Under the pieces are notes generated by a model. It worked only from the letters and a program-made list of their open reading frames with translations, did not search any database and was not told where the DNA came from. A program made the position numbers and the translations under genes. A DNA stretch of 6,305 nt from an uncultured Bacteroidota bacterium (lineage in GTDB: Bacteria; Bacteroidota; Rhodothermia; Rhodothermales; UBA10348), in contig CALBJU010000350.1 of the NCBI GenBank assembly GCA_937893205.1, forward strand, positions 1 to 6,305. The letters run 5' to 3'. This document shows positions 1 through 5,878 of this stretch, piece after piece. The first letter of the stretch is position 1. Each line of letters begins with the position of its first letter.

Positions 1-52
1 GGTCATCTTTTATCAAATCGAAATAGATGCATTCGCCTTGACGCGTGGCCAT
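1..52 (-). CDS. N-terminal fragment of unidentified protein, cut by left window edge
   Basis: An ATG at 52 opens a frame on the minus strand that stays open to position 1 and gives MATRQGECIYFDLIKDD, 17 residues. It starts 20 nt after the TAA of the PycTM-like gene on the same strand, so the two are probably co-transcribed. No strong Shine-Dalgarno is visible: a GGGG run lies about 15 nt upstream, which is far. The stretch CIYFDLIKDD looks like a beta-strand followed by an acidic turn, but 17 residues cannot identify a family. It could be the signalling partner (cyclase or HD-type phosphohydrolase) of the PycTM-like protein or something unrelated. Confidence 0.45.
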   Translation of the reverse strand, partial: MATRQGECIYFDLIKDD

Positions 53-72
53 GGGCGAACTTTCGAGCCCCG

Positions 73-780
73 TTAGGCACCCATTGTTACTACAATCCAC
101 ACGTACACGCTGATGAAAAGTGATATCCCCAACACCAGTCCGATCATGAAAATGGTGTAGGACGTTCGGAGAAGTTGAAACTTGCGCTGCAACACATTTC
201 CGAGACCGTATATGTCGCGGATCATGTTATAGTAGAGGGAGCTGGAGTTATTCAGGAGTTCGGTCATTCCCGTCACATAATCCGCCTCAGAAAGCCCAAC
301 GAAGTGGCCGAAGAAAAGGATATTCGCTCGATTATTTCTGACATCTTCGAGCGTAACCACGTTGCTGCTTACCCGCGGGCGGGCGCTGAGCACGGCGTAA
401 ATAATGGAGCCGAGACACGCCAGCAGCATGACAGAAGTCGGGACCAGCAGCCATGGGTTGGTGTCGATCTTGGGAGATATGGAAGCGATAATGATCGAGA
501 TAATGATGCCGTTGATGCTGATCATTATGTTCGCTTTGGTATCCGCCAGGGCGCTCAAGTTCATATGCACCCGATACGAGGTGCGAAACATGGTTTCGAT
601 GCCTCTACTCGTCCCTAAACCCTTCGATTTCTTCTTCTTTTTGCCCTTCTCGGCGTTGGTTTCAGAGGGTTTCTCAGCGCTGGGATGAGAAACGACCGCC
701 GAATCCTCTGGTGCGTCTGAGGGCTCCGAAACCGACTCAGGTGTCGTTTCTTCAGGATTTTTATTCGGATCCGCTTCCAT
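73..780 (-). CDS. PycTM-like membrane protein (Pycsar effector family, DUF5706)
   Basis: A protein of 235 residues from the ATG at 780. The frame can extend to a GTG at 810 (245 residues), but that GTG has no Shine-Dalgarno, whereas GAGCGAG precedes the ATG. Residues 1-60 are hydrophilic, rich in Glu, Pro and Ser, and end in a basic KGKKKKKSKG stretch; they are probably disordered. From about residue 64 the sequence FRTSYRVHMNLSALADTK followed by ANIMISING is the characteristic entry to the PycTM domain. Membrane helices lie at about 85-103, 110-132 and 208-232, with a soluble stretch (133-205) between the second and third. In known Pycsar systems such proteins are activated by cCMP or cUMP made by a neighbouring cyclase and impair the inner membrane to stop phage spread. 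That role here is inferred from the family. No cyclase lies upstream in the window; only a truncated gene follows. Confidence 0.8.
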   Translation of the reverse strand: MEADPNKNPEETTPESVSEPSDAPEDSAVVSHPSAEKPSETNAEKGKKKKKSKGLGTSRGIETMFRTSYRVHMNLSALADTKANIMISINGIIISIIIASISPKIDTNPWLLVPTSVMLLACLGSIIYAVLSARPRVSSNVVTLEDVRNNRANILFFGHFVGLSEADYVTGMTELLNNSSSLYYNMIRDIYGLGNVLQRKFQLLRTSYTIFMIGLVLGISLFISVYVWIVVTMGA

Positions 781-825
781 GCACTCGCTCAAGTCTACGT
801 GAATAGGCACAAGAAAGGGTAACGC

Positions 826-1044
826 CTAAAGGATAACGGGTTGAGGCGAGGCCGGGCTGACTTCAGAACCGGTATTCAGTTTCACGACTGCAGAAAACTG
901 AGTTCCTGTAGCGGGTTCAAGTTCTGATGGCACAGCAACATGAAGGGCGACAGGATTGGCGTTTCGCAACATCGATGTGATGGAGTATATTTTGGGCCCG
1001 TTGATCTGAACCCACACAGACAGGCTGAAGAGGAATGAATGCAT
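826..1044 (-). other. Open minus-strand frame in the divergent intergenic space; chance ORF or gene remnant
   Basis: The space between the PycTM-like gene and the DUF305 gene (781-1034) holds no convincing complete gene. One minus-strand frame runs from an ATG at 1044 to a TAG at 826-828, 72 codons, and ends 15 nt before the GTG of the PycTM frame. Its second half reads like a secreted beta-sandwich: VAVPSELEPATGTQF then SAVVKLNTGSE, loosely like the opening strands of a cohesin-type domain, and then it stops. The frame continues open upstream to 1146, but there it is antisense to the DUF305 signal-peptide region. The likely rightward promoter lies inside it. I favour noncoding DNA or a decayed fragment over a working gene. 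Confidence 0.25.
963..991 (+). promoter_or_regulatory. Putative sigma70 promoter for the DUF305/LVIVD genes
   Basis: TTCGCA at 963-968 matches 4 of 6 bases of the -35 consensus. After a 17-nt spacer, TATATT at 986-991 matches 5 of 6 of the -10 consensus. Transcription would start near 998 and leave a leader of about 37 nt before the DUF305 start. The position, orientation and ideal spacing fit, but such matches also occur by chance. Confidence 0.4.
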
Positions 1045-1715
1045 TTCGCGAGTGTTGGCCAGTCGCGACTCTCGTGGTCGTACTTGTAGCCCCAGGCTGC
1101 AGCGCCACGAGCGGTACCTTGACTGATACTGCTGCGAGCTCGACATCAGAGCTGGAAGCCCTGTATTGGGCTCGCAAGGACAGCGCGCTTACGCGTGTAT
1201 CGCAGGCTGACGTCGATTTTATGACGGGTATGATCGGGCATCACGCCCAGGCTCTGATCATGGCCGGCTTCGCGCCCTCCCACGGTGCCAATCCGGAGGT
1301 TCAGCGGCTATGTGCACGCATCATAAACGCGCAGAAGGACGAAATTGTCACCATGCAGACCTGGCTCCGAGATCGTGAACAGGCCGTTCCTGAGATTCAG
1401 ATTGAAGGGCGAATGTTGATGTTGCTCGGCGTCGACGAGCACAACGTCCACATGCCCGGCATGCTCTCTTCTGAACAACTTCAGCAACTCGACGAGGCCC
1501 GGGACTCTGATTTTGACAAGCTGTTTCTGGTGTACATGATTCAACACCACAACGGCGCCGTTGCGATGGTCGAAGAGCTGTTTGGCAAAGACGGCGCGGC
1601 CCAGGATGAAATCGCATTCAAAGTTGCAAACGACATCAATGTCGACCAGATTACCGAAATCGCGAGGATGGAGCGAATGCTCGATATTCTCAACGATTCA
1701 GACAAATCCCAGTGA
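1035..1715 (+). CDS. DUF305 family lipoprotein (CopM-like fold)
   Basis: A protein of 226 residues. The start is forced: TGA at 1026-1028 closes the frame just upstream, and no other start precedes the signal peptide. The Shine-Dalgarno-like GAAGAGGA (1027-1034) abuts the ATG directly, unusually close. The hydrophobic segment ATLVVVLVAPGC suggests lipidation at Cys22, though the lipobox (A-P-G-C) is imperfect. The mature part carries both family hallmarks: DFMTGMIGHHAQALIMA (about 61-77, His69/His70) and VYMIQHHNGAVAM (about 166-178, His171/His172), with the typical MPGML linker at 140-144. DUF305 proteins are helical, ferritin-like bundles whose Met/His residues can bind metal; cyanobacterial CopM binds copper in the periplasm. 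The metal here is not known. The stop overlaps the longest possible frame of the next gene, so the two are probably one operon. Confidence 0.9.
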   Translation: MNAFRECWPVATLVVVLVAPGCSATSGTLTDTAASSTSELEALYWARKDSALTRVSQADVDFMTGMIGHHAQALIMAGFAPSHGANPEVQRLCARIINAQKDEIVTMQTWLRDREQAVPEIQIEGRMLMLLGVDEHNVHMPGMLSSEQLQQLDEARDSDFDKLFLVYMIQHHNGAVAMVEELFGKDGAAQDEIAFKVANDINVDQITEIARMERMLDILNDSDKSQ

Positions 1716-1768
1716 GACCGCAGATAAGACGCACCATTAATTTCTCTACCCACAACAACCGAGCTACT

Positions 1769-3814
1769 ATGAATTTCTCAGTCTCGAATTTTCGCTCCAC
1801 TGCTCAGGCAGCAAGCAGCCACTGCTGGTCATATTTGCTGGTAGTCGTGTTGCTCGGAGTCTCCGCGTGCACGAACAAACCCATCACGATGGATGATGGC
1901 GCCGCTGACATGCCGAGCGCTGTTCAATTGCCAGCAATGTCAACAATGGCTCCAAGTCCGGATCCTAGAGTGGGCCTTGGTGCCGGGTTGTTCGACGCCG
2001 AAGAAGCCGTGTGGAATATGAAACTCCTCTCATCGACCCCGCCGTCGGAGTCGTTCATAGGCGTTACAAATTCTGATCTCGCCTTTACTGGCAACTACGC
2101 AATTCAGGGCAACTACAATGGCGTCCAAGTCTTTGATATTTCAGATCCCAGCAGCCCGACGCTGGTAACCAAATATGTGTGTCCGGCCTCCCAGAGCGAC
2201 GTATCGGTCTATGGCGATCTGATGTTTGTGTCTGGTGAAGGACTCAGTGGCCGTCTGGACTGTGGTTCGGAAGGAGTTCAGGAAGCGGTGAGCCACGACA
2301 GATTGCGAGGAATTCGCATTTTCAACATCGAAGACATCAAAAACCCGGTCTACGTATCGAATGTTCAGACCTGCCGCGGCTCGCATACGCATTCCTTACT
2401 GAAAGACCCGGACGACGATGAAAATGTCTACATCTACATCAGTGGCTCTTCGCGGGTTCGCCCGGAAGAAGAGCTCGCCGGATGCTCTGGACTGACTCCA
2501 GCTGAAGATCCAAATTCGGCTCTGTTTCGGATCGAAGTAATCAAGGTACCTCTGGCTCATCCCGAACAAGCTGCCATTGTAAGTTCACCTCGAATTTTTG
2601 AAGACCTGGTGGCTCCGCCTCAGCACGGCCAGTCTCCTGCAGACATTGCCGATCTGGAAGAAGCGAAAGCACGCGGTGAGTTCGTCGTCTTTTTCTTTGG
2701 TCAGGAAAGAGTGTTGCCCGGACGAATGATCGGCCCGATGCTGGCGGCCTTCATGGAAGACCGGGACAACGAAGAAGCTAATGCAGCGGACTCTGCGGCG
2801 TTTCGTGAGGCCCTTCCGGGGATTATTGCTCAGCGATTCGGAATATCCGATGATGATGGGGATGACGAAGAAGAAGCAGGTCCGGCACCCGGTCCCACAC
2901 AGTGTCACGATATTACTCTATATCCGGCCATCGGTCGGGCGGGTGGAGCATGTGGTGGCTACGGCCTCCTGCTGGATATTTCTGATCCAGAAAATCCTTT
3001 CCGCATGGACGCCGTCGCCGACTCCAACTTCTCGTACTGGCATTCTGCGACGTTTAATAATGATGGCACCTCCATCCTCTTCACCGATGAGTGGGGCGGA
3101 GGCGGACAGCCTAAATGCCGCGCCACCGATCCAGTGGAATGGGGCGCAAATGCTTACTTCTCACTTGAGTCCGGGAAAATGGAGTTCAAGAGCTACTACA
3201 AATTGCCAGCGGCGCAGACGAGTGTAGAAAACTGCGTTGCTCACAACGGCTCTCTCATTCCAATTCCTGGAAGGGATATAATGGTGCAGTCCTGGTATCA
3301 GGGTGGAATTTCCATATTCGACTGGACCGATCTGTCTAATCCCTTCGAGATTGCCTACCACGATCGCGGTCCGATCGATGCCGATCAGATGGCGAACGGC
3401 GGAACGTGGTCTGTTTACTGGTACAACGGAGTTATCGTGAGTTCAGAGATCGCCAGAGGGTTGGACATTTTTGAACTGACTCCGAGCGGTCACCTTTCGG
3501 CCAATGAGATTGCGGCGTCGAACACCGTCAAGCTTGACTACCTCAACGCGCAGGGCCAGCCGAAATACGTTTGGCCAGCTTCGTTCTCCCTCGCGAGAGC
3601 ATACGTGGACCAGCTAGAGCGGTCGAAGGGTCTGTCAGCAAGCGGTATCGCTTCTGTTCGGAGGGACCTGAATAGTGCCGAGGCTGCCTCGGGTAGTGCG
3701 CGGCAGAGCGCATTGAGGAGCCTTGCAAAGGATCTCGATGAAAGGGCAGGATCTGCTGCAGATTCCGACAAGGTGAAAAAGGTCGCTGCTGCAGTGCGAG
3801 ACCTGGGAATGTAG
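1769..3814 (+). CDS. LVIVD-repeat lipoprotein, beta-propeller-like
   Basis: A protein of 681 residues from the ATG at 1769. The frame opens earlier at a GTG (1712) overlapping the DUF305 stop, but the ATG gives the more normal signal peptide: YLLVVVLLGVSAC, with a V-S-A-C lipobox and lipidation at Cys34. No strong Shine-Dalgarno is seen. LVIVD-type repeats occur at about 102-133 (GVQVFDISDPSSPTLV), 181-198 (GIRIFNIEDIKNPVYV), 397-414 (GYGLLLDISDPENPF) and 512-534 (GGISIFDWTDLSNPF). Conserved-looking histidines lie between blades: SHTHS (206/208), YWHSATF (425) and CVAHNGS (492). A loop at about 285-379 interrupts the propeller and ends in an Asp/Glu run (361-369). The last 85 residues form a helical tail containing VWPASFSLARAYVDQLER. 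It is probably membrane-anchored in the periplasm or on the surface. LVIVD proteins have no firm biochemical role; ligand or metal binding with DUF305 is inference. Confidence 0.85.
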   Translation: MNFSVSNFRSTAQAASSHCWSYLLVVVLLGVSACTNKPITMDDGAADMPSAVQLPAMSTMAPSPDPRVGLGAGLFDAEEAVWNMKLLSSTPPSESFIGVTNSDLAFTGNYAIQGNYNGVQVFDISDPSSPTLVTKYVCPASQSDVSVYGDLMFVSGEGLSGRLDCGSEGVQEAVSHDRLRGIRIFNIEDIKNPVYVSNVQTCRGSHTHSLLKDPDDDENVYIYISGSSRVRPEEELAGCSGLTPAEDPNSALFRIEVIKVPLAHPEQAAIVSSPRIFEDLVAPPQHGQSPADIADLEEAKARGEFVVFFFGQERVLPGRMIGPMLAAFMEDRDNEEANAADSAAFREALPGIIAQRFGISDDDGDDEEEAGPAPGPTQCHDITLYPAIGRAGGACGGYGLLLDISDPENPFRMDAVADSNFSYWHSATFNNDGTSILFTDEWGGGGQPKCRATDPVEWGANAYFSLESGKMEFKSYYKLPAAQTSVENCVAHNGSLIPIPGRDIMVQSWYQGGISIFDWTDLSNPFEIAYHDRGPIDADQMANGGTWSVYWYNGVIVSSEIARGLDIFELTPSGHLSANEIAASNTVKLDYLNAQGQPKYVWPASFSLARAYVDQLERSKGLSASGIASVRRDLNSAEAASGSARQSALRSLAKDLDERAGSAADSDKVKKVAAAVRDLGM

Positions 3815-3841
3815 GCTCGGAGAGCTGACCCCTGAAGCATT

Positions 3842-3880
3842 GAGGGCCTTACCCGACCTAGAGTCGGGTAAGGCCTTTCT
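3842..3880 (+). terminator. Rho-independent terminator after the LVIVD gene
   Basis: A perfect 13-bp stem, GGCCTTACCCGAC (3845-3857) with GTCGGGTAAGGCC (3863-3875), has a 5-nt CTAGA loop. The stem can be extended by three weaker pairs to 3842/3878. TTTCT follows on the plus strand. The hairpin begins 28 nt past the LVIVD stop. The T run is short, but the stem is very stable. On the minus strand no T run follows, so it serves mainly the rightward operon. Confidence 0.8.
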
Positions 3881-3904
3881 GTATCCGCCGGACGGTTCTG
3901 AGAC

Positions 3905-4273
3905 TTATTTTTTTGGCTTTCTCGTCGAGGGATTTGGCTTCAGCGACGAGACGTAATCGAAGCTCATATTTAGATACATCATGAACGTATCCACATTTAA
4001 GAGCACTTTATCTGGCACGACCACGTACTCCTTCATGACCGTGTTGTAGGACACGAGTAGCTCGGCGGAGTACTTCTCCATAAAAACGGCTCTTTGTTCT
4101 TTCGATAAGCGTACGGCGATGTCGCCGACCTTGTTTATGCAAGAGAACATGTGGCCGTTCACAGAGGTGTAGTGATTGGCCGCACCCTTGCGTTGGATGG
4201 CAGGGTGCGCATCTATGAGCCGGTCGTAGATTTCGACACGCTCATTTGGAGCTGCCGGCTTGGGTTTGGCCAT
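3905..4273 (-). CDS. Small TfoX N-terminal-domain-like protein
   Basis: A protein of 122 residues. The ATG at 4273 is supported by an excellent AGGT-type Shine-Dalgarno (GGAGGT) 8-9 nt upstream. Ends are lysine-rich (MAKPKP at the start, RKPKK at the end). The core resembles the single-domain TfoX-N/MmcQ-like hypothetical proteins: YDRLIDAHPAIQRKG (16-30), YTSVNGHMFSCI (35-46), IAVRLSKEQRAVF (52-64), VMKEYVVVPD (79-88) and YVSSLKP (107-113). TfoX/Sxy proteins regulate competence genes in some gammaproteobacteria. This protein has only the N-terminal type of domain, so a competence role should not be assumed; its function is unknown. It stands alone, convergent with the LVIVD operon and divergent from the esterase gene. 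A palindrome just upstream may control it. Confidence 0.75.
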   Translation of the reverse strand: MAKPKPAAPNERVEIYDRLIDAHPAIQRKGAANHYTSVNGHMFSCINKVGDIAVRLSKEQRAVFMEKYSAELLVSYNTVMKEYVVVPDKVLLNVDTFMMYLNMSFDYVSSLKPNPSTRKPKK

Positions 4274-4282
4274 TGGATTGAG

Positions 4283-4288
4283 ACCTCC
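4283..4288 (-). promoter_or_regulatory. Strong Shine-Dalgarno fixing the start of the TfoX-like gene
   Basis: On the minus strand GGAGGT lies 9 nt before the ATG at 4273, close to the ideal anti-Shine-Dalgarno match. It is by far the best ribosome binding site in the window and settles the start codon of the TfoX-like gene. Confidence 0.75.
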
Positions 4289-4290
4289 AT

Positions 4291-4309
4291 CTACTCAAAT
4301 TTGAGGTAG
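4291..4309. promoter_or_regulatory. Palindrome upstream of the TfoX-like gene, possible operator
   Basis: CTCAAATTTGAG at 4294-4305 is a perfect 12-bp palindrome. It extends to CTACTCAAA / TTTGAGGTAG with one extra base in the right arm (4291-4309). Its near edge is 18 nt from the TfoX-like start codon and 3 nt from the Shine-Dalgarno. It could bind a dimeric regulator or form a small leader hairpin. The rest of the divergent region to 4478 shows no promoter I would defend: TTGTCA at 4354-4359 is a fair -35 for the plus strand, but no good -10 follows. Confidence 0.35.
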
Positions 4310-4478
4310 CTGCAAAGATACTGTCTCTGAACTCAACAGATTCATCGATCGAATTGTCAGACGCTGAGTTGCGCATTACGGCCGAAGTGTGCAGATTAAG
4401 CGAGAAATAGGCCGCCACAAGTTTTGTTGACGGATTGCTGAACACTGAAGGATGAGGAGGCCACCAAAGAAGAGTACC

Positions 4479-5300
4479 ATGAGCCAGCACGAAGACTTTC
4501 TCTATCAAGATCGGGCCGCAGCAGGATACCAACGATCCCCGCCGGAATGGCTGTCAGACCGGTTTTTTGTAATTCCCTTATCAATAGCGCTCGCCCTGGT
4601 AATTTCGTCATGCGCTCCACCAGAAGAGCCGGGGAAACACTTGTTCATTCTCTCTGGTCAGTCAAATATGGCGGGCATGAACCCCGACGAAGCATTCACA
4701 CCCGCGATTGAGGCTGAATTTGGAGAAGACAACGTAATTGTCGTCAAACACGCGGTCGGTGGTCAACCGATTAGGCGGTGGTTCAAGCTGTGGAAGCCAG
4801 CCGAGGGGGATGAGCCGAATGCGACCGGTGATCTGTACGACAGCCTAATGACGAGAGTCAATCTGGCCCTCATTGATACCAAAATAGAAAGCCTGACATT
4901 TGTCTGGATGCAAGGCGAAAGGGATGCGCGGGAAGAACATGGGCAGGTGTATGAGGCCAGTCTGAACGGCCTACTGGGACAGCTCCAAACTGATCTGAGC
5001 CGCGAGGATATCAACTTTGTCGTCGGCCGTCTGAGCGATTTTGACATGGATAATGCGAGATATCCGCACTGGACCATGGTGCGCGAAGCGCAGGTCCAAT
5101 TTACTGAAGCACACACCACGCGATCCTGGGTCGACACAGATGATCTGAATGACGGATTCAACAGGCAGGGCCGGGAAATTACCAACGACCTGCACTACTC
5201 GGTTGAGGGCTACAAGGTACTGGGTCAGCGTTTTGCGGCCGAATCGATTTCTCTTGTAAATAAATCTGGTGGTGCCTCTCGATCAGCCGATAGAGAGTAG
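4479..5300 (+). CDS. SASA-domain (CE6/sialate O-acetylesterase-like) SGNH esterase, lipoprotein
   Basis: A protein of 273 residues from the ATG at 4479, which is preceded by AAAGAAGAG with a 4-nt gap. An in-frame ATG at 4452 would add nine residues but has GAAGG directly abutting it. A hydrophilic stretch of about 27 residues precedes the hydrophobic core RFFVIPLSIALALVISSC, with lipidation predicted at Cys45. The mature part starts FILSGQSNMAG, block I of the family, with nucleophile Ser62. FVWMQGERDA (141-150) is the family's Q-G-E-x-D block. NDLHYSVEGYKVLGQRFA (236-253) supplies the Asp237/His239 pair. The family removes acetyl groups from sialic acids or plant polysaccharides such as xylan; the substrate cannot be told here. 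The protein consists of the catalytic domain alone. The long N-region before the hydrophobic core is odd; a later non-ATG start (CTG at 4551) is possible but unproven. Confidence 0.85.
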   Translation: MSQHEDFLYQDRAAAGYQRSPPEWLSDRFFVIPLSIALALVISSCAPPEEPGKHLFILSGQSNMAGMNPDEAFTPAIEAEFGEDNVIVVKHAVGGQPIRRWFKLWKPAEGDEPNATGDLYDSLMTRVNLALIDTKIESLTFVWMQGERDAREEHGQVYEASLNGLLGQLQTDLSREDINFVVGRLSDFDMDNARYPHWTMVREAQVQFTEAHTTRSWVDTDDLNDGFNRQGREITNDLHYSVEGYKVLGQRFAAESISLVNKSGGASRSADRE

Positions 5301-5304
5301 CTCC

Positions 5305-5823
5305 ATGGCTGATGAATTGAACAGAATGCTTACGCGGATCCACGATCTATCTGATGAGGACCTCATCGCACTGGTAGAGAGAGATTCGAACAAGTATACT
5401 CCAGAGGCGATCACGGCCGCAGAATTGGAGGTAGAAATGCGGGGTGGGCTAACACATGTTCACCGCGAGAGGGCGCCCGCCCCAAGCAAGGGTCGAGCAC
5501 AAGAACGATTTAGCAGAGGGATAAACCACTTCGATGAGTTGTTTTCGAAATTGATAGGCAGAGCGCCCTCAGAGAGTTATCCGGGTATCAGCTACATTTC
5601 GATAGCCATGCGCCTCATCGGTTTTCTGGTGGCCACACTATCAGTTGGGGGCATAGTAATAAGCCTCGTATCGATGCTGTTTGGGACCGGTGGAAGTTGG
5701 TTGATTTCGATGGCAGCAAGCATGCAGGCGGGGATTGCGTTCATACTTTTTTATGGTGCCTCCGAACTGATAAACCTGGTGTTGGATATTGAGCAGAACA
5801 CCCGAAGGGGAGACCGGTCCTAG
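5305..5823 (+). CDS. Membrane protein of unknown function, two helices, C-terminal D-I-E-x-N-T-R motif
   Basis: A protein of 172 residues starting 4 nt after the esterase stop, so very likely translated from the same transcript. The frame opens upstream to 5269, but only inside the esterase; the ATG at 5305 gives the natural start, with a weak AGAGAG about 8 nt before it. Residues 14-48 (LSDEDLIALVERDSNKYTPE onward to LEVEMRGGL) resemble the short helical N-terminal segment in which Tyr-x-Pro-Glu-Ala and Glu-Leu-x-x-Arg-Gly recur among small bacterial membrane proteins. Residues 55-90 are charged. Two membrane helices follow at about 98-126 and 130-157. The end, ELINLVLDIEQNTRR (154-168), matches a tail commonly seen in two-helix proteins, where it reads roughly E-x-I-x-L-L-x-D-I-E-x-N-T-R. 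I know of no function for them. It may anchor or assemble a membrane complex, which is speculation. Confidence 0.75.
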   Translation: MADELNRMLTRIHDLSDEDLIALVERDSNKYTPEAITAAELEVEMRGGLTHVHRERAPAPSKGRAQERFSRGINHFDELFSKLIGRAPSESYPGISYISIAMRLIGFLVATLSVGGIVISLVSMLFGTGGSWLISMAASMQAGIAFILFYGASELINLVLDIEQNTRRGDRS

Positions 5824-5878
5824 CCGGAGTCGGTGGTCGCAGGATGGATGACACTAATCGAAGCGTAATCGAAGAGCG

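Noticed and set aside
175..688. Plus-strand open frames of 147 and 94 codons
   Set aside because: They lie antisense to the PycTM-like gene, have no ribosome binding site and translate into compositionally odd sequence with no recognisable domain.
826..1146. The full 106-codon minus-strand frame as a working gene
   Set aside because: Its first third is antisense to the well-supported DUF305 signal peptide and looks non-protein-like. Only the part below 1044 is kept, as a low-confidence remnant.
1308..1753. Minus-strand frames inside the DUF305 gene
   Set aside because: They are antisense to a gene with both family motifs intact, and their translations show no domain.
2585..3361. Frames on both strands inside the LVIVD gene, including a 148-codon plus-strand one
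   Set aside because: They overlap continuous LVIVD-repeat coding sequence. The translations lack repeats or domains and arise from the GC pattern of the real frame.
3905..4273. Naming the small minus-strand gene tfoX/sxy and assigning competence control
   Set aside because: Only a short N-terminal-type domain is present and the similarity is to uncharacterised single-domain proteins, so the gene name and role would be unsupported.
4763..5195. Minus-strand frames of 140 and 74 codons in the esterase region
   Set aside because: They are antisense to the esterase gene, whose three catalytic blocks are all in frame.
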